Assembly (NCBI RefSeq): GCF_022627325.1 | Contig: NZ_JAETZZ010000002.1 | Location: forward strand, 186,001-250,000 | From: Pseudomonas putida | GTDB taxonomy: Bacteria; Pseudomonadota; Gammaproteobacteria; Pseudomonadales; Pseudomonadaceae | DNA: 64,000 bases | Direction: 5' to 3' | Shown: positions 25,902 to 35,736 of the stretch, in pieces | Position numbering within the stretch: position 1 is the stretch's first letter | Layout: each line of letters begins with the position of its first letter | Program-made: the position numbers and the translations under genes | Notes under the pieces: model-generated | Told to the model about the DNA's origin: nothing | Database searches by the model: none | The model's input: the letters and a program-made list of their open reading frames with translations, nothing else

Positions 25902-26855
25902 ATGCTCCCCGGCAAAGAAGGCAGCGAAGCCAGTGCACTGGTATTCAAACTGCGGCACATGGAGGTGTTTCGGGCGGTCATGCTGACCGGCTCGATCAGC
26001 GCTGCCGCGAAGATGCTGTATGTCTCGCAGCCGGCGGTGAGCAAGCTCATCGGCTACATCGAAGGGCGCTTGGCCTACCGCCTGTTCGAGCGCATCAACA
26101 ACCGCCTGGTGCCCACCGCCGAGGCGCAGATCCTGTTCCGTGAGGTCGAACGGGTGTATCAGGCAGCACTGCAAGTCAATGAATGCGCGCTGGCGCTGGC
26201 CACCGGCGCCCATCGCAAGCTGCGGATCTCCTGCAGCGCCTCGTTGTCGACGGTGGTAATCCCCACCGCCCTGGCCCAGCTCAAGCGTGAGGCGCCTGCA
26301 CTGCAGATCGAATGGCAGACCTCGCTGATGGGCGAGATGCCCAACCAGATCCTGTCGAAGAAGGTCGACCTCTCTATCGCCGCCCTGCCGGTGGTGCACG
26401 ACCACCTGCATTCACAGGCATTCATGCGTGGGCGCATGGTCGCTGTAATGCCCGTCGATCACCCCCTGGCACAGCAGCCAAGCCTGAGCTTGCAGCAGCT
26501 GGAAGGCCATGCGCTGCTGCTGTTTCGCCCGGACATGCCGTTCGGCAAGTTGCTGGCCGAGGAAATAGCCCGCCGTGGCCTGCACCTGGACTCGCTGTTG
26601 TCGTTCACCAATGCCAACGAGGCCGTGGCGCTGGTCAAGCAAGGCATGGGTATCAGCGTGATCGATGAATTCGTGGCACAGGACAGCGGCCTGGCCGTGG
26701 TGCCCTTGGCCGACGAGATTCACTTCGATATCAGCTTCGTCCATTCGCGTTTTGAACCGCCGTCACAGGCGGCCCTGCACCTGATGCGCGTGCTGCATGG
26801 CCAGGCGCGCAAGCTGGGGCGGCAGATCCCTGGGTTCGAGTTGCCCGACAGGTAA
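25902..26855 (+). CDS. LysR-family regulator, OccR/NocR-like
   Basis: A 317 aa LysR protein. The N-terminal extension of about 15 residues precedes LRHMEVFRAVMLTGSISAAA and the recognition helix in SQPAVSKLIGYIE. The effector domain begins near residue 105 (LRISCSASLSTVVIPTALAQL). It is divergent from the amidohydrolase-MFS-SDR-isomerase operon over a 147 bp gap and is therefore its likely regulator. Start is the ATG at 25902; a shorter product from the internal Met before EVFRAV is possible. Confidence 0.87.
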   Translation: MLPGKEGSEASALVFKLRHMEVFRAVMLTGSISAAAKMLYVSQPAVSKLIGYIEGRLAYRLFERINNRLVPTAEAQILFREVERVYQAALQVNECALALATGAHRKLRISCSASLSTVVIPTALAQLKREAPALQIEWQTSLMGEMPNQILSKKVDLSIAALPVVHDHLHSQAFMRGRMVAVMPVDHPLAQQPSLSLQQLEGHALLLFRPDMPFGKLLAEEIARRGLHLDSLLSFTNANEAVALVKQGMGISVIDEFVAQDSGLAVVPLADEIHFDISFVHSRFEPPSQAALHLMRVLHGQARKLGRQIPGFELPDR

Positions 26856-26982
26856 AGCGAGTGGCCCTGGAGATGCCGTGAATGCCGGATTGGATCCGCA
26901 GGCTGAGAAACGCTACCCTTGCACCGCCGCGCAGCGCTTGCCGGTGCGCAGGCCTACCCATGCACTCAGGAGATTCACCGAC

Positions 26983-27684
26983 ATGAACGTCCCATTCAAG
27001 CCCCGCTGGCTGCTCGCCCTCGCCCTGCCCCTGGTACTGGCCGCCTGTGGCGACAGCGAACCCAAGCAACGGGCCGCCTTCAGCGAATTCCTGCAGACCC
27101 GTATCGTCGACAAGCCAGGCGTGCACGTGCCCAAGCTGAGCGCAGACGAGTCCAAGGCATTTGGCCCCTACAGCGATCACTACGCCGTCATCACCCAGTT
27201 CAACGGCGCGATGGATGCCGCAGTACAGCCTTTGGGCAACCTGCTGCAAAAAGGCGCGGTTCGCTCGCTCAATGATGTCACTGCCCGCCGTGACGACATC
27301 AAGGCCGTGCAGACCGGCCTGAACGACATGGGCAACCAGCTGCAAGAGCAAAAGGCCAAGGCGGACACCGCCCATGCCCAGCTCAAGCAGCCGGAAGACC
27401 TCAAGGTGGTGTACGACAAGGCCTATGCGCGCACCGTCAGCGTCCCGGCCGACACCTTCCTGGACGTGCTGCCGCAGATCAACGGCACCCTGGACAGCAG
27501 CCTGAAGGTGGCCGACTACGTGGATGCGCACAAGGAAAAGATAGAAATCAACGGGGCCATCGTGAAGGTGTCCGACCCAACCGTTCAGGCTGAGTTGAAT
27601 GCCTTGCTGGCGGACCTGAACAACCAGGCCAAGACCGTGCAGCAGGCGCAGGCAAGGCTGCAAACGGTCATGCTCGGGCGCTAG
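26983..27684 (+). CDS. DUF3053-family lipoprotein
   Basis: A 233 aa lipoprotein with a textbook signal (LLALALPLVLAACGDSE, lipidated Cys about residue 21). The mature protein is helical and matches the YiaF/DUF3053 family, for example RAAFSEFLQTRIVDKPGVHVP is broken by SADESKAFG, and FLDVLPQINGTLDSSLKVADY near the end. The ATG at 26983 with aggagattcaccgac before it is preferred over the longer frame from 26797. Function unknown; it may be an envelope structural protein. Confidence 0.82.
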   Translation: MNVPFKPRWLLALALPLVLAACGDSEPKQRAAFSEFLQTRIVDKPGVHVPKLSADESKAFGPYSDHYAVITQFNGAMDAAVQPLGNLLQKGAVRSLNDVTARRDDIKAVQTGLNDMGNQLQEQKAKADTAHAQLKQPEDLKVVYDKAYARTVSVPADTFLDVLPQINGTLDSSLKVADYVDAHKEKIEINGAIVKVSDPTVQAELNALLADLNNQAKTVQQAQARLQTVMLGR

Positions 27685-27718
27685 TCGGCTGCGAATCAGG
27701 CGGCGGGTGGGGGTTCGC

Positions 27719-27820
27719 TCACACCCGCTTCGGCAGCTGGATATTCACCCGCACCCCCCCTCCCTCGCCCGCTTGGGCGCTGATCGAGCCCTGATGCAGC
27801 GCGATTGCCCGGCGGGCGAT
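27719..27820 (-). pseudogene. C-terminal remnant of a sensor histidine kinase
   Basis: Read on the minus strand in the frame ending at the TGA 27719-27721, about 33 codons translate to IARRAIALHQGSISAQAGEG followed by GGVRVNIQLPKRV. This is the end of a HATPase_c domain (G2 box helix and the last strand with the usual LP ending). There is no upstream kinase: the cysteine hydrolase gene ends exactly where the homology starts. It is a decayed fragment, probably left by a deletion whose joint lies near 27820. Confidence 0.72.
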
Positions 27821-28293
27821 CACCCTTCGGCCAGCACCTGAGCCCGGGTGATGACGTTACCGAAGTGATGCTTCCACAACGCGATGCCCATTTTCCCTGA
27901 GCGATCCAGGGAAGACCCCACGGTCAGGTCGGTGATCAACGTCGGCATGAGCCCCGCGTCGAACAGCGCGAAGCCGGCGGCAAGCACACACGTCTCGGTC
28001 TGCAACCCGCAGACCAATACCCGTTCCACGCCTAGCGCCCTGATGTACTCGATGGTCTCGGCAGTCTGCCTGTAACCATGCTTGATAAAGACCTTGTCGG
28101 CCTCCACCAGGCTCTCGTCTTCTGCTGCCGGGTGCCAGCCCAGTTGCCGCTCGAACGGCGTGACCTGTTCATCGTGCAACTGCACCGAGGCAATGGTCGG
28201 GATCATCGCAGACAGCGCACGCACACCATCGACCAGCCACTCGGGCGGGCTGAAGGTGGACTGTACGTCGATGATGAGTAAAACCTGCCGCAT
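27820..28293 (-). CDS. Isochorismatase-like cysteine hydrolase
   Basis: A 157 aa cytosolic hydrolase of the isochorismatase superfamily (nicotinamidase-like). The catalytic triad is visible as Asp9 (LLIIDVQSTF), Lys71 (VFIKHGYRQ) and Cys102 (LQTETCVLAAG). The protein is shorter than many members (180-200 aa) and ends abruptly at VLAEG, where the histidine-kinase remnant begins, so a few C-terminal residues may have been replaced or lost in the deletion. Substrate unknown. Confidence 0.82.
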   Translation of the reverse strand: MRQVLLIIDVQSTFSPPEWLVDGVRALSAMIPTIASVQLHDEQVTPFERQLGWHPAAEDESLVEADKVFIKHGYRQTAETIEYIRALGVERVLVCGLQTETCVLAAGFALFDAGLMPTLITDLTVGSSLDRSGKMGIALWKHHFGNVITRAQVLAEG

Positions 28294-28526
28294 GGCTGTC
28301 TCCGGGGCGCTGGCAAAGGTACGGAGTATACCGTTGCTGGCGGCCGATGACGCCCTTGGACGAGCACACGGCGTTGCAATCCAGATGACTAAGTTACGGT
28401 TTTCCAGAACTTTTTTTTGATTACGGGTCTATGTGAACAGGCAGATGAACGTCGCTGGCTGCCCCTGGGTTTGCCCGCGACGCCATGGCCCAACGTCCCG
28501 ATGTCTATCAGAGGTTGTCTTCGCTC

Positions 28527-28925
28527 ATGAAATTCCAAGTCCCTCGAACAGTGCTGCTGGGCCTGTTCGCGTTCGCGGCAATGGGCTCGGCCTGCGCAAC
28601 ACCGGCGAAAGCACCCGCGCCGCGCCTTGCCACCGAAGCCACCCCTGTTCAGGCGTACAACGAGGCCGCCAACAACCCTTGGCCGAGCCTGGCGAGCGTG
28701 ACGGCCGCCCAACCCGCTGCGCTGCTGGCCCATGATGACCGTTACCGGCGCGACGGCCACTGGCACGACCGCAGAGACGACTGGCGTCGTGACCAATGGC
28801 GCCGCGACCAGTGGCGCCGTGAGCAGGCGCGCCGTGAAGCCGAACGCCGCCGCGAGTGGCAGCGCCGCCATGAGCGGGCCATGCACCACCGCTACGAAGC
28901 CAATCACCACTACTATCGCCGCTGA
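28527..28925 (+). CDS. Secreted Arg/His/Trp-rich basic protein
   Basis: A 132 aa protein with a signal peptide (TVLLGLFAFAAMGSACA; cleavage near residue 25). The second half is extremely basic, with tandem copies of RRDQW (DDWRRDQW, RRDQW, RREQARRE) followed by RRREWQRRHERAMHHRYE and a His/Tyr-rich tail. This composition suggests binding to nucleic acid, polyanions or metal in the periplasm. The ATG at 28527 directly precedes the signal peptide; the frame opening at 28485 has no ribosome binding site. No family assigned. Confidence 0.72.
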   Translation: MKFQVPRTVLLGLFAFAAMGSACATPAKAPAPRLATEATPVQAYNEAANNPWPSLASVTAAQPAALLAHDDRYRRDGHWHDRRDDWRRDQWRRDQWRREQARREAERRREWQRRHERAMHHRYEANHHYYRR

Positions 28926-28943
28926 TTTTCGTTGCAATCGAGG

Positions 28944-28992
28944 CCTCAGGGCTATTCGCGCTGCGTGGCCCCAGCACTACGCCCTGAGGTTT
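28944..28992 (+). terminator. Candidate terminator after the basic secreted protein gene
   Basis: cctcagggc (28944-28952) pairs with gccctgagg (28981-28989) around a 28-base loop that itself contains gctg/cagc pairing; tttctc follows. The remaining bases from 28993 to 29302 show no gene I can support. Confidence 0.5.
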
Positions 28993-29302
28993 CTCAAAAG
29001 CCCAAGCCCCCAGTTTTCAACGGTGGCCGGTTCGATGCCGGCACGCGCTGCGAACCCTGACAGGTATCAGGCCAGCGCCCACATTTCCCCCATCATCGAG
29101 TGCCTCTATCAAGCCATCCAGTCTATCGATTTGACTGCGTCAAATTGCCTCAGATAACGTGCCCCGCTCCACGAAGTCGATCGAGTTTGTCTGTGTTGCC
29201 CTTCTGCTGAATACCTCGCTGACTGCCCTGCGCCCTCTGTTAACCCCCGACCGCGAACATGCCTCATGGCGTGACCGCCGTCCTTGCGTTCGAGTTACTG
29301 AA

Positions 29303-30091
29303 ATGTCCGTCAATACCCCCTCCCGCATCACCGAGCTGGTCATCGAAGCCGGCACCCGCAAAGCCCACATGCCCGCCCGCGCCACCCTCATCCTGGGCTT
29401 TCTGGCCGGGGCCTTCATCTCAATGGGCTTTCTGCTGGACATCCATGTCAGCGCCATGATCCCTGCGCCCTGGGCCTCGTTGGGCAACTTGCTGGGCGCC
29501 GCGGTATTCCCGATCGGGCTGATCCTGGTCATCCTGGCCGGCGGCGAGTTGCTCACCGGCAACATGATGAGCCTGCCCCTGGCGATGTTCGCCCGGCGCA
29601 TCCGCCTGGTGGACGTCGCGCGCAACTGGGGTCTGGTGACCGTGGCAAACCTGCTGGGCGCGCTGTTCGTGGCCTACTGCTTTGGCCACTTGCTTGGGCT
29701 CACTGAAGGTGCCTACCTGAGCAAGACGCTGGCCGCGGCAACCAGCAAGGCCAGCGCCGATTTCCTCCATGCCTTCGTTTCCGGCATCGGCTGCAACTGG
29801 CTGGTGTGCCTGGCAGTCTGGCTGGCCTACGCCAGCCGTGAGATGAGCGGCAAGGTGCTTGGTATCTGGTTCCCGATCATGGCCTTCGTCGCCATCGGCT
29901 TCCAGCACGTGGTGGCCAACATGTTCCTGATCCCGGCAGCGATCTTCGCCGGTTACCTGAGCTGGGGGCAGCTGGTGCACAACCTGGCGGCAGTCTTCCT
30001 GGGCAACGCAGTGGGTGGCGCGATCTTCGTGGGGTTGGCGTACTACCTGTCCTTCGGCGCCTCGGCAGAAGAACAAGCCGTCGCCCGTTGA
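29303..30091 (+). CDS. Formate/nitrite transporter (FNT) family channel
   Basis: A 262 aa pentameric-channel family protein with six membrane helices. Segments include RATLILGFLAGAFISMGFLLDI, LGNLLGAAVFPIGLILVILAGGELLTGNMM split by short loops, GIGCNWLVCLAVWLA and FQHVVANMFLIPAAIF. It conducts small monocarboxylates or nitrite; specificity cannot be told. The ATG at 29303 begins right before the cytosolic N-terminus typical of the family; no clear ribosome binding site is visible, and the frame opens at 29159. Stands alone, upstream of a molybdenum hydroxylase operon. Confidence 0.88.
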   Translation: MSVNTPSRITELVIEAGTRKAHMPARATLILGFLAGAFISMGFLLDIHVSAMIPAPWASLGNLLGAAVFPIGLILVILAGGELLTGNMMSLPLAMFARRIRLVDVARNWGLVTVANLLGALFVAYCFGHLLGLTEGAYLSKTLAAATSKASADFLHAFVSGIGCNWLVCLAVWLAYASREMSGKVLGIWFPIMAFVAIGFQHVVANMFLIPAAIFAGYLSWGQLVHNLAAVFLGNAVGGAIFVGLAYYLSFGASAEEQAVAR

Positions 30092-30241
30092 GCCCAGCGT
30101 TTGCCATGGATGGCATAGCCTGCCGGCACGGCGCATGACCGCAAGCCCCGAATAAAACCTGAACGTTTGGTAAAACCCTCCAGTCGCAGGGAATAGACGC
30201 ACTTGATTGCGCGAATGCATTCCTGACCGTGAGGTTTTCCC

Positions 30242-30769
30242 ATGAGCACCAACTCCCAACAGGGTGTCGATGGGCATCCCATCAGCCTGACACTCAATGG
30301 CAAACGCACGTCGCTGCACGTCCACCCCTGGACCACCCTGCTCGATCTGCTGCGTGAGCAACTCGACCTGATCGGCAGCAAGAAAGGCTGTGACCATGGC
30401 CAGTGCGGCGCCTGCACGGTGCTGCGCGACGGCAAGCGGGTCAACGCCTGCCTGACCCTTGCCGTGATGTGCGACGGCGCCGACCTGGTCACGGTCGAGG
30501 GGCTGGCCCAAGGCGAGCAACTGCACCCCATGCAGCGCGCCTTCATTACCCATGACGCCTTCCAGTGCGGCTATTGCACACCCGGTCAGATCTGTTCTGC
30601 CGTCGGGCTGGCCCACGAAGGCCGCGCCGTCACCCGTGAAGACATCCGCGAACACATGAGCGGCAATCTCTGCCGCTGCGGCGCCTACAGCAATATCATC
30701 GCGGCGGTCGAAGAGGCATTGCCGCTGATGCAGGCTGCCGCCGAGCCGCAAGGAGGGCCGAAGCCATGA
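30242..30769 (+). CDS. [2Fe-2S] subunit of a PaoABC/YagTSR-type aldehyde oxidoreductase
   Basis: A 175 aa iron-sulfur subunit. The ferredoxin cluster is at Cys50, Cys55, Cys58 and Cys70; the second at Cys109, Cys112, Cys144 and Cys146. In contrast to E. coli PaoA (YagT), no Tat signal is visible: the protein starts [16 protein letters not shown]. The complex is therefore probably cytosolic. It overlaps the FAD subunit gene by four bases and is first in the operon. Confidence 0.87.
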   Translation: MSTNSQQGVDGHPISLTLNGKRTSLHVHPWTTLLDLLREQLDLIGSKKGCDHGQCGACTVLRDGKRVNACLTLAVMCDGADLVTVEGLAQGEQLHPMQRAFITHDAFQCGYCTPGQICSAVGLAHEGRAVTREDIREHMSGNLCRCGAYSNIIAAVEEALPLMQAAAEPQGGPKP

Positions 30770-31767
30770 CCCCTTTCAGCTACCACAGGCCATCTTCGGT
30801 CAGCGAAGCGGTGAACCTGGCGGACGGCGCCAGCCGTTTCATTGCCGGCGGCACCAACCTGGTCGATCTGATGAAGGAAAACGTGGTCCGCCCGGCGCGC
30901 CTGATCGACATCACTGCCCTGGACTTGAAAGGTATCGAGCCCACTGCGAACGGCGGCGTGCTGATCGGCGCGTTGGTCAGCAACGCCGACCTGGCCTGGA
31001 ATGCCTTGATCGAGCAGCACTACCCGTTGCTGTCCCAGGCGATCCTTGCCGGCGCATCGCCGCAGTTGCGCAACATGGCGACCACCGGGGGCAACTTGCT
31101 GCAGCGCACCCGCTGCTATTACTTCTATGACACCGGCACCCCCTGCAACAAACGTGAGCCGGGCAGCGGGTGCCCTGCACGGTCGGGCCTCAATCGCAGC
31201 CACGCCATCCTGGGCGCCAGCGATGCCTGCGTCGCCACCCACCCTTCGGACATGTGTGTGGCACTGGCAGCACTCGATGCGGTGGTCCACGTGCAAGGCC
31301 GGGCGGGAACGCGGCAGATACCCTTTGCCGACTTTCACCGTTTGCCGGGCGACACACCGCAACACGACAACCACCTCTCAGCCGATGAGCTGATCACCGC
31401 GATCGAGTTGCCGCCCCCTGAATTTGCGCAGCACGCCCGCTACCTGAAGATTCGTGACCGTGCCTCCTACGCATTTGCCCTGGTGTCCGTCGCTGCCGCA
31501 CTGAAGCTTGATGGCGAAGTGATCCAGGACGCCCGAGTGGCCCTGGGAGGCGTGGCGCACAAGCCTTGGCGAGACCGGGCCGTGGAAATGACCCTGCAAG
31601 GGCAAAAGGTTTCCGAGGCGCTCTTCGACCGCGCGGCCCAAGCGTGGCTACAAGCGGCTCAACCGCTGAGCCACAACGCATTCAAAGTGGAACTCGCCAA
31701 ACGCGCGATCGTCCGTGCGCTCAATGAAGCCGCCGATGGCGCCAGCATTCAGAGGACAACGCCATGA
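30766..31767 (+). CDS. FAD subunit of the aldehyde oxidoreductase (YagS/PaoB type)
   Basis: A 333 aa flavin subunit. [16 protein letters not shown] (about 25-40) and [13 protein letters not shown] (about 105-117) are FAD-binding motifs. Cys117, Cys127, Cys136 and nearby cysteines (RTRCYYF, TPCNKR, GSGCPA) match the insertion that holds an extra [4Fe-4S] cluster in PaoB. It passes electrons from the Fe-S subunit to an acceptor. Start and stop overlap its neighbours by four bases each. Confidence 0.9.
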   Translation: MTPFSYHRPSSVSEAVNLADGASRFIAGGTNLVDLMKENVVRPARLIDITALDLKGIEPTANGGVLIGALVSNADLAWNALIEQHYPLLSQAILAGASPQLRNMATTGGNLLQRTRCYYFYDTGTPCNKREPGSGCPARSGLNRSHAILGASDACVATHPSDMCVALAALDAVVHVQGRAGTRQIPFADFHRLPGDTPQHDNHLSADELITAIELPPPEFAQHARYLKIRDRASYAFALVSVAAALKLDGEVIQDARVALGGVAHKPWRDRAVEMTLQGQKVSEALFDRAAQAWLQAAQPLSHNAFKVELAKRAIVRALNEAADGASIQRTTP

Positions 31768-33965
31768 CCCAGACGACCAACGTGGTGGGCAAACCCCTGG
31801 ACCGAGTGGATGGCGTGGCCAAGGTGACTGGCACAGCGCGGTATGCCGGTGAGCACCCCGAGCCGGGGCTGCTCCACGCCAGTGTGGTATCGAGCACCAT
31901 CGCCCGCGGCCGGGTGCGCGCCATCGACACGACCCAGGCAATGCAGTTACCCGGGGTGGTCGCCGTGCTGCACCACGCCAATCGCCCACGCATTTCCAGC
32001 TATGACGACGATTACAGTGATGCCGACTCGGCCGAAGGCTCCCCGTTCCGGCCGCTGTTCAACGACCGTGTGCTGTACAGCGGGCAACCGCTGGCACTGG
32101 TGGTCGCCGAGAGCCTTGAACTGGCACGCCATGCCGGCGCCCTGGTGCGCATCGACTACAGCGAAGAGCCGCACCAGACCGACCTGGGCGCGGTGCTCGA
32201 CCAGACGCACCCGGCACCCGCAGAGACGCCAGAGCCCCGCGGTGATTTCGCTGGGTATTACGCTCAAGCCGCAGTGCGTATCGATGCCACCTACGACACG
32301 CCCATCGAGCATCACAACCCGATGGAGCCCCACGCGTCGACCGTTTTCTACAAAGCGGGAGACACCCTGGAAATTCACGACAAGACCCAGGGCACGCAGA
32401 ACTGTCAGGACTACCTGCACAAGGTGTTCGGCCTGCCCAAACAGAACATCAGGGTGCTCGCCGCTTTTGTCGGCGGTGCCTTCGGCTCCGGGCTGCGGCC
32501 GCAATACCAGTTGCCGCTGGCCGTGATGGCAGCCCTGCACCTGAAACGTTCGGTGCGCCTTACCCTCACACGCCAACAGATGTTCACCTTCGGCTACCGC
32601 CCCCGTACCCAGCAACGGCTGCGCCTGGGTGCGGCGGCCGATGGCAAGCTGCTGGCGATTGCCCACGACGCGCTCGGCCAGACCTCGCGCTTCGAAGACT
32701 TCACCGAACATCTGGTGGAATGGAGCGGCATGCTCTACCACTGCGACAACGTTGCGCTCAGTTATCGCCTTGCGCCGCTGGACGTCTACACCCCGCTGGA
32801 CATGCGTGCGCCGGGTGCCGCGTCCGGGGTGCTGGCGTTGGAGTGCGCGATGGATGAGTTGGCATGTGCCGCGAACCTTGACCCCCTCGAACTGCGTCGC
32901 CGCAACTTCGCCAGCCACAATGGCAACGACGGCAAACCCTATTCCAGCAAAGAGCTGTTGGCCTGTTATGACCAGGGCGCCGCGCGCTTCGGCTGGGGCA
33001 AACGCACTTCAAAGCCACGCAGCATGCGCCGGGGCCAGCAGTTGATCGGCTGGGGCGTGGCGGGTGGGGTCTGGGAAGCGTTGCAGATGAAGGCCAGCGC
33101 CCGGGCCTGCTTCGACAGCCGCGGGCATTTGACCGTCAGTAGCGCTACCACCGACATAGGCACCGGCACCTATACCGTGATGACCCAGATTGCTGCGGAC
33201 GCTGCCGGGGTCTTGCCACAGGATGTGACTTTCCTGCTGGGCGACTCCTCACTGCCAACCGCGCCGTTGCAGGGTGGTTCGTTCACGGTGTCCTCAGTGG
33301 GTTCGGCGGTGCAGCAGGCCTGCCAGACCCTGCGCACCAAGGTGCTGGAACTCGCACGGCAGAATTTCCCCGAAATAGCTGCAATACCGGTAGAGAATGT
33401 GGCCTTCGCGCAAGGCTACCTGCAAGCGGGGGAACACCGTATCGCCATCGCCAGCATCGCCGCAACGGCCAGGGACGGCGAGCTGCAGGTGCAGATCGAC
33501 GCCGAGCCTGGTGCCGGACGCACGCCGTTCTCCACCGCTACCCATTCGGCCGTCTTCGTAGAGGTACAGGTGGACGAGGCCCTGGGTACGATCAAAGTCA
33601 CCCGGGTGGTCAGCGCAGTGGCCGCCGGGCGTGTGGTCAACCCGAAAACCGCCCGTAGCCAGATCCTCGGGGGCGTGGTCTGGGGCTTGGGCATGGCGTT
33701 GCAGGAAGCGACCCAAACCGATCATCAGCTCGGGCGCATCCTCAACCACAACCTGGCCGAATACCACATCCCGGTGCACGCCGATATCGCTGATATCGAG
33801 GTGATGTTCGTTGACGAGGATGACGACATCGTCAATGAGCTTGGCTCCAAGGGGGTGGGCGAGATCGGTATCGTGGGGGTCGCGGCGGCGGTTGCCAATG
33901 CCGTTTACCATGCCACCGGCAAGCGCGTCAGAGCGTTTCCGATAACGCTGGACAAAGTGCTGTAG
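31764..33965 (+). CDS. Molybdopterin subunit of the aldehyde oxidoreductase (YagR/PaoC type)
   Basis: A 733 aa catalytic subunit of the xanthine dehydrogenase superfamily. [19 protein letters not shown] begins the first domain; [14 protein letters not shown] and [15 protein letters not shown] bind the cofactor, [20 protein letters not shown] lies in the second domain, and [11 protein letters not shown] near the C-terminus holds the catalytic Glu. E. coli PaoC oxidises aromatic aldehydes; similar aldehyde detoxification is the likely role here. No XdhC-type or MocA-type cofactor gene is next to the operon. Confidence 0.9.
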   Translation: MTQTTNVVGKPLDRVDGVAKVTGTARYAGEHPEPGLLHASVVSSTIARGRVRAIDTTQAMQLPGVVAVLHHANRPRISSYDDDYSDADSAEGSPFRPLFNDRVLYSGQPLALVVAESLELARHAGALVRIDYSEEPHQTDLGAVLDQTHPAPAETPEPRGDFAGYYAQAAVRIDATYDTPIEHHNPMEPHASTVFYKAGDTLEIHDKTQGTQNCQDYLHKVFGLPKQNIRVLAAFVGGAFGSGLRPQYQLPLAVMAALHLKRSVRLTLTRQQMFTFGYRPRTQQRLRLGAAADGKLLAIAHDALGQTSRFEDFTEHLVEWSGMLYHCDNVALSYRLAPLDVYTPLDMRAPGAASGVLALECAMDELACAANLDPLELRRRNFASHNGNDGKPYSSKELLACYDQGAARFGWGKRTSKPRSMRRGQQLIGWGVAGGVWEALQMKASARACFDSRGHLTVSSATTDIGTGTYTVMTQIAADAAGVLPQDVTFLLGDSSLPTAPLQGGSFTVSSVGSAVQQACQTLRTKVLELARQNFPEIAAIPVENVAFAQGYLQAGEHRIAIASIAATARDGELQVQIDAEPGAGRTPFSTATHSAVFVEVQVDEALGTIKVTRVVSAVAAGRVVNPKTARSQILGGVVWGLGMALQEATQTDHQLGRILNHNLAEYHIPVHADIADIEVMFVDEDDDIVNELGSKGVGEIGIVGVAAAVANAVYHATGKRVRAFPITLDKVL

Positions 33966-33990
33966 CAGCGGGCGGGGCTCAGGGGATCGG

Positions 33991-34008
33991 GCGCCGCCCA
34001 GGCGGCGC
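33991..34008. terminator. GC hairpin between convergent operon and sensor kinase
   Basis: gcgccgcc and ggcggcgc are adjacent inverted copies. It lies between the stops of the molybdenum subunit gene and the kinase. No T-tract on either side. Confidence 0.35.
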
Positions 34009-34061
34009 TCGATTCACGGGTCTCAGTGCATTCCAGGCATAACGCCGGGCGCGCTTGGCTG

Positions 34062-35612
34062 TCAAAGTTTGAAGCGAACGTGGATGGTGCTTTTGCCTTT
34101 GTAGGCATCGATCGAGATCGCCGAGCTTCCATAGCCTGAGTAACTTCTGACAAGCCGCATTCCAAGGCCCGTCCCGCTCGGTTTGGGATAAGTAGCAGGA
34201 AAACCATCACCCTCGTCGGTCACGGTGATCAAGGCGTGGTCACCGGCATCGCGCACACTGACTTCGATGATGCCTTTGCCGTATTTCAGGGCGTTGGTGA
34301 TCAGTTCTGAAATGACCAGCCCCAGCGGTGCCATCCTTTCCGGCAGCAGGGTGAACGGGTCAGCGTCAAGGACGATCTTGCGGTCGGCCAGCGCCCTTCC
34401 CAGGTCACCGAGCAAGGCGCTGAGGTAGTCGCAGGCAAGTACCTCCTGGTCGGCCGTTTGATAGAGCCGTTCGTGCACGCTGGCAATGGTCAAGACCCGC
34501 CCCGCTGCCGTCTCCAGTTGCAGCTTTACCGCGGCATCCGGCGTCAGGTTCGCTTGCAACAGCAGCAGCGTATTGACCAGGTGCAGGCTGTTCTTGACGC
34601 GGTGATGGATTTCTTCGAGATGCAGGTCGGTCTTGTTGAGCCTGGAATTCTGAGACTCGATCAGCGACAGCAACTGCGCCTCGTAATAGTGCCGTTCGGT
34701 GATGTCTCTGGATACGGCAATGATCTTTTCCAGCTGGCCATCGGCGCCCAGGACCGGGGCGACCGTGACGTCCCACCATTTGAGCACTTGCTGGCCAGTA
34801 GGGCAGACCCCTTCGAAGCGGGTCGACTCGCCTCTGGCGACCTTTTCCAAAGCCTCCTGCACCGCCGGGCGCGAATCGTCAAGCCAAAGCTGCAACCATG
34901 GCTGGCCTTTGACCTGCGCCAGGTCGTCGATGTGCATCAACGCCAGCCCGGCCTCGTTCATGAACTCGATGTCACCGCTGCTGGACAGCACGTTCACACA
35001 GTCCGGGCTGGCGTTGAGCATGCTTTCCGAATAGGGGTCGACCAACTGAGCGTCAGCCCCTGCGGTCAGCCGCTCTACCGCCATGGAGATGACGTTGGAG
35101 ATGCCTTCAAGGAAGACCAGATCGCTTTCAATGAAGTCTTCACCATCGCTACTGTCCGCCTCAAGTACCCCAAAAGGCAGCAATGCGCCCCTGATAGGCA
35201 CGTTGATGGCACGCTCGATACCGTACTTTTTCAGCAAATCCGGCGTTCTGAAGCGCTGCTCCTGGCCCAGATGATTGGAAATCACAGGCCGGTAGGTCTG
35301 GATGGCAAACCCGGCAGGGCTGGCCTCGTCGGCGCCCACGGTGGCGTGGCCGATATCGGCTTCATCCCACCCTACCCCATGCGTCAGCAGGAACCGGTCA
35401 GTATCGGGAATGGGCATGAGGATCTTGGCGAATCGGGTTTGCATGCCTTTTGCGACCAATGCGCAAGCCTGGTCCAGCAACTCATCCAGGTTGGTGGATT
35501 TAAGCGACATGACCGCGTACTCGACCACCAGCTCATGCTGCCTTTGCAGCCGGGCTTGGGATCTCCTGAGGGCGGCACGAATGGTCTCATCAGGGGGCAG
35601 CTGCTGCATCAA
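34062..35612 (-). CDS. Soluble sensor histidine kinase (GAF-PAS-HisKA_2)
   Basis: A 516 aa cytosolic kinase. A GAF domain spans about 40-185, a PAS domain about 195-310 (VNVLSSSGDIEFMNEAGLALM; VSRDITERHYYEAQLL), the HisKA_2 dimerisation helix has the phospho-acceptor in LEEIHHRVKNSLHLV (His336/337), and an HATPase domain follows (VISELITNALKYGK, GTGLGMRLV). This subclass often works with single-domain response regulators or anti-sigma PhyR systems; no regulator gene is adjacent. It converges on the aldehyde oxidoreductase operon, but a functional link is not shown. Confidence 0.87.
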   Translation of the reverse strand: MMQQLPPDETIRAALRRSQARLQRQHELVVEYAVMSLKSTNLDELLDQACALVAKGMQTRFAKILMPIPDTDRFLLTHGVGWDEADIGHATVGADEASPAGFAIQTYRPVISNHLGQEQRFRTPDLLKKYGIERAINVPIRGALLPFGVLEADSSDGEDFIESDLVFLEGISNVISMAVERLTAGADAQLVDPYSESMLNASPDCVNVLSSSGDIEFMNEAGLALMHIDDLAQVKGQPWLQLWLDDSRPAVQEALEKVARGESTRFEGVCPTGQQVLKWWDVTVAPVLGADGQLEKIIAVSRDITERHYYEAQLLSLIESQNSRLNKTDLHLEEIHHRVKNSLHLVNTLLLLQANLTPDAAVKLQLETAAGRVLTIASVHERLYQTADQEVLACDYLSALLGDLGRALADRKIVLDADPFTLLPERMAPLGLVISELITNALKYGKGIIEVSVRDAGDHALITVTDEGDGFPATYPKPSGTGLGMRLVRSYSGYGSSAISIDAYKGKSTIHVRFKL

Positions 35613-35736
35613 TAATCTTCCAGGGCGCTGAAAAATGCCGTTCTAAGGTTAGCCCCTGCAGAAGCGGCTGTAGGCTACATCGGATCTGGTGTACCACCGC
35701 TTATCGCTTTGGTGCAACTCCCAGCAGTGAATCTGA

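Noticed and set aside
29140..29625. Minus-strand frame of 161 codons over the start of the FNT gene
   Set aside because: Overlaps the FNT coding sequence antisense and has no domain; treated as a shadow.
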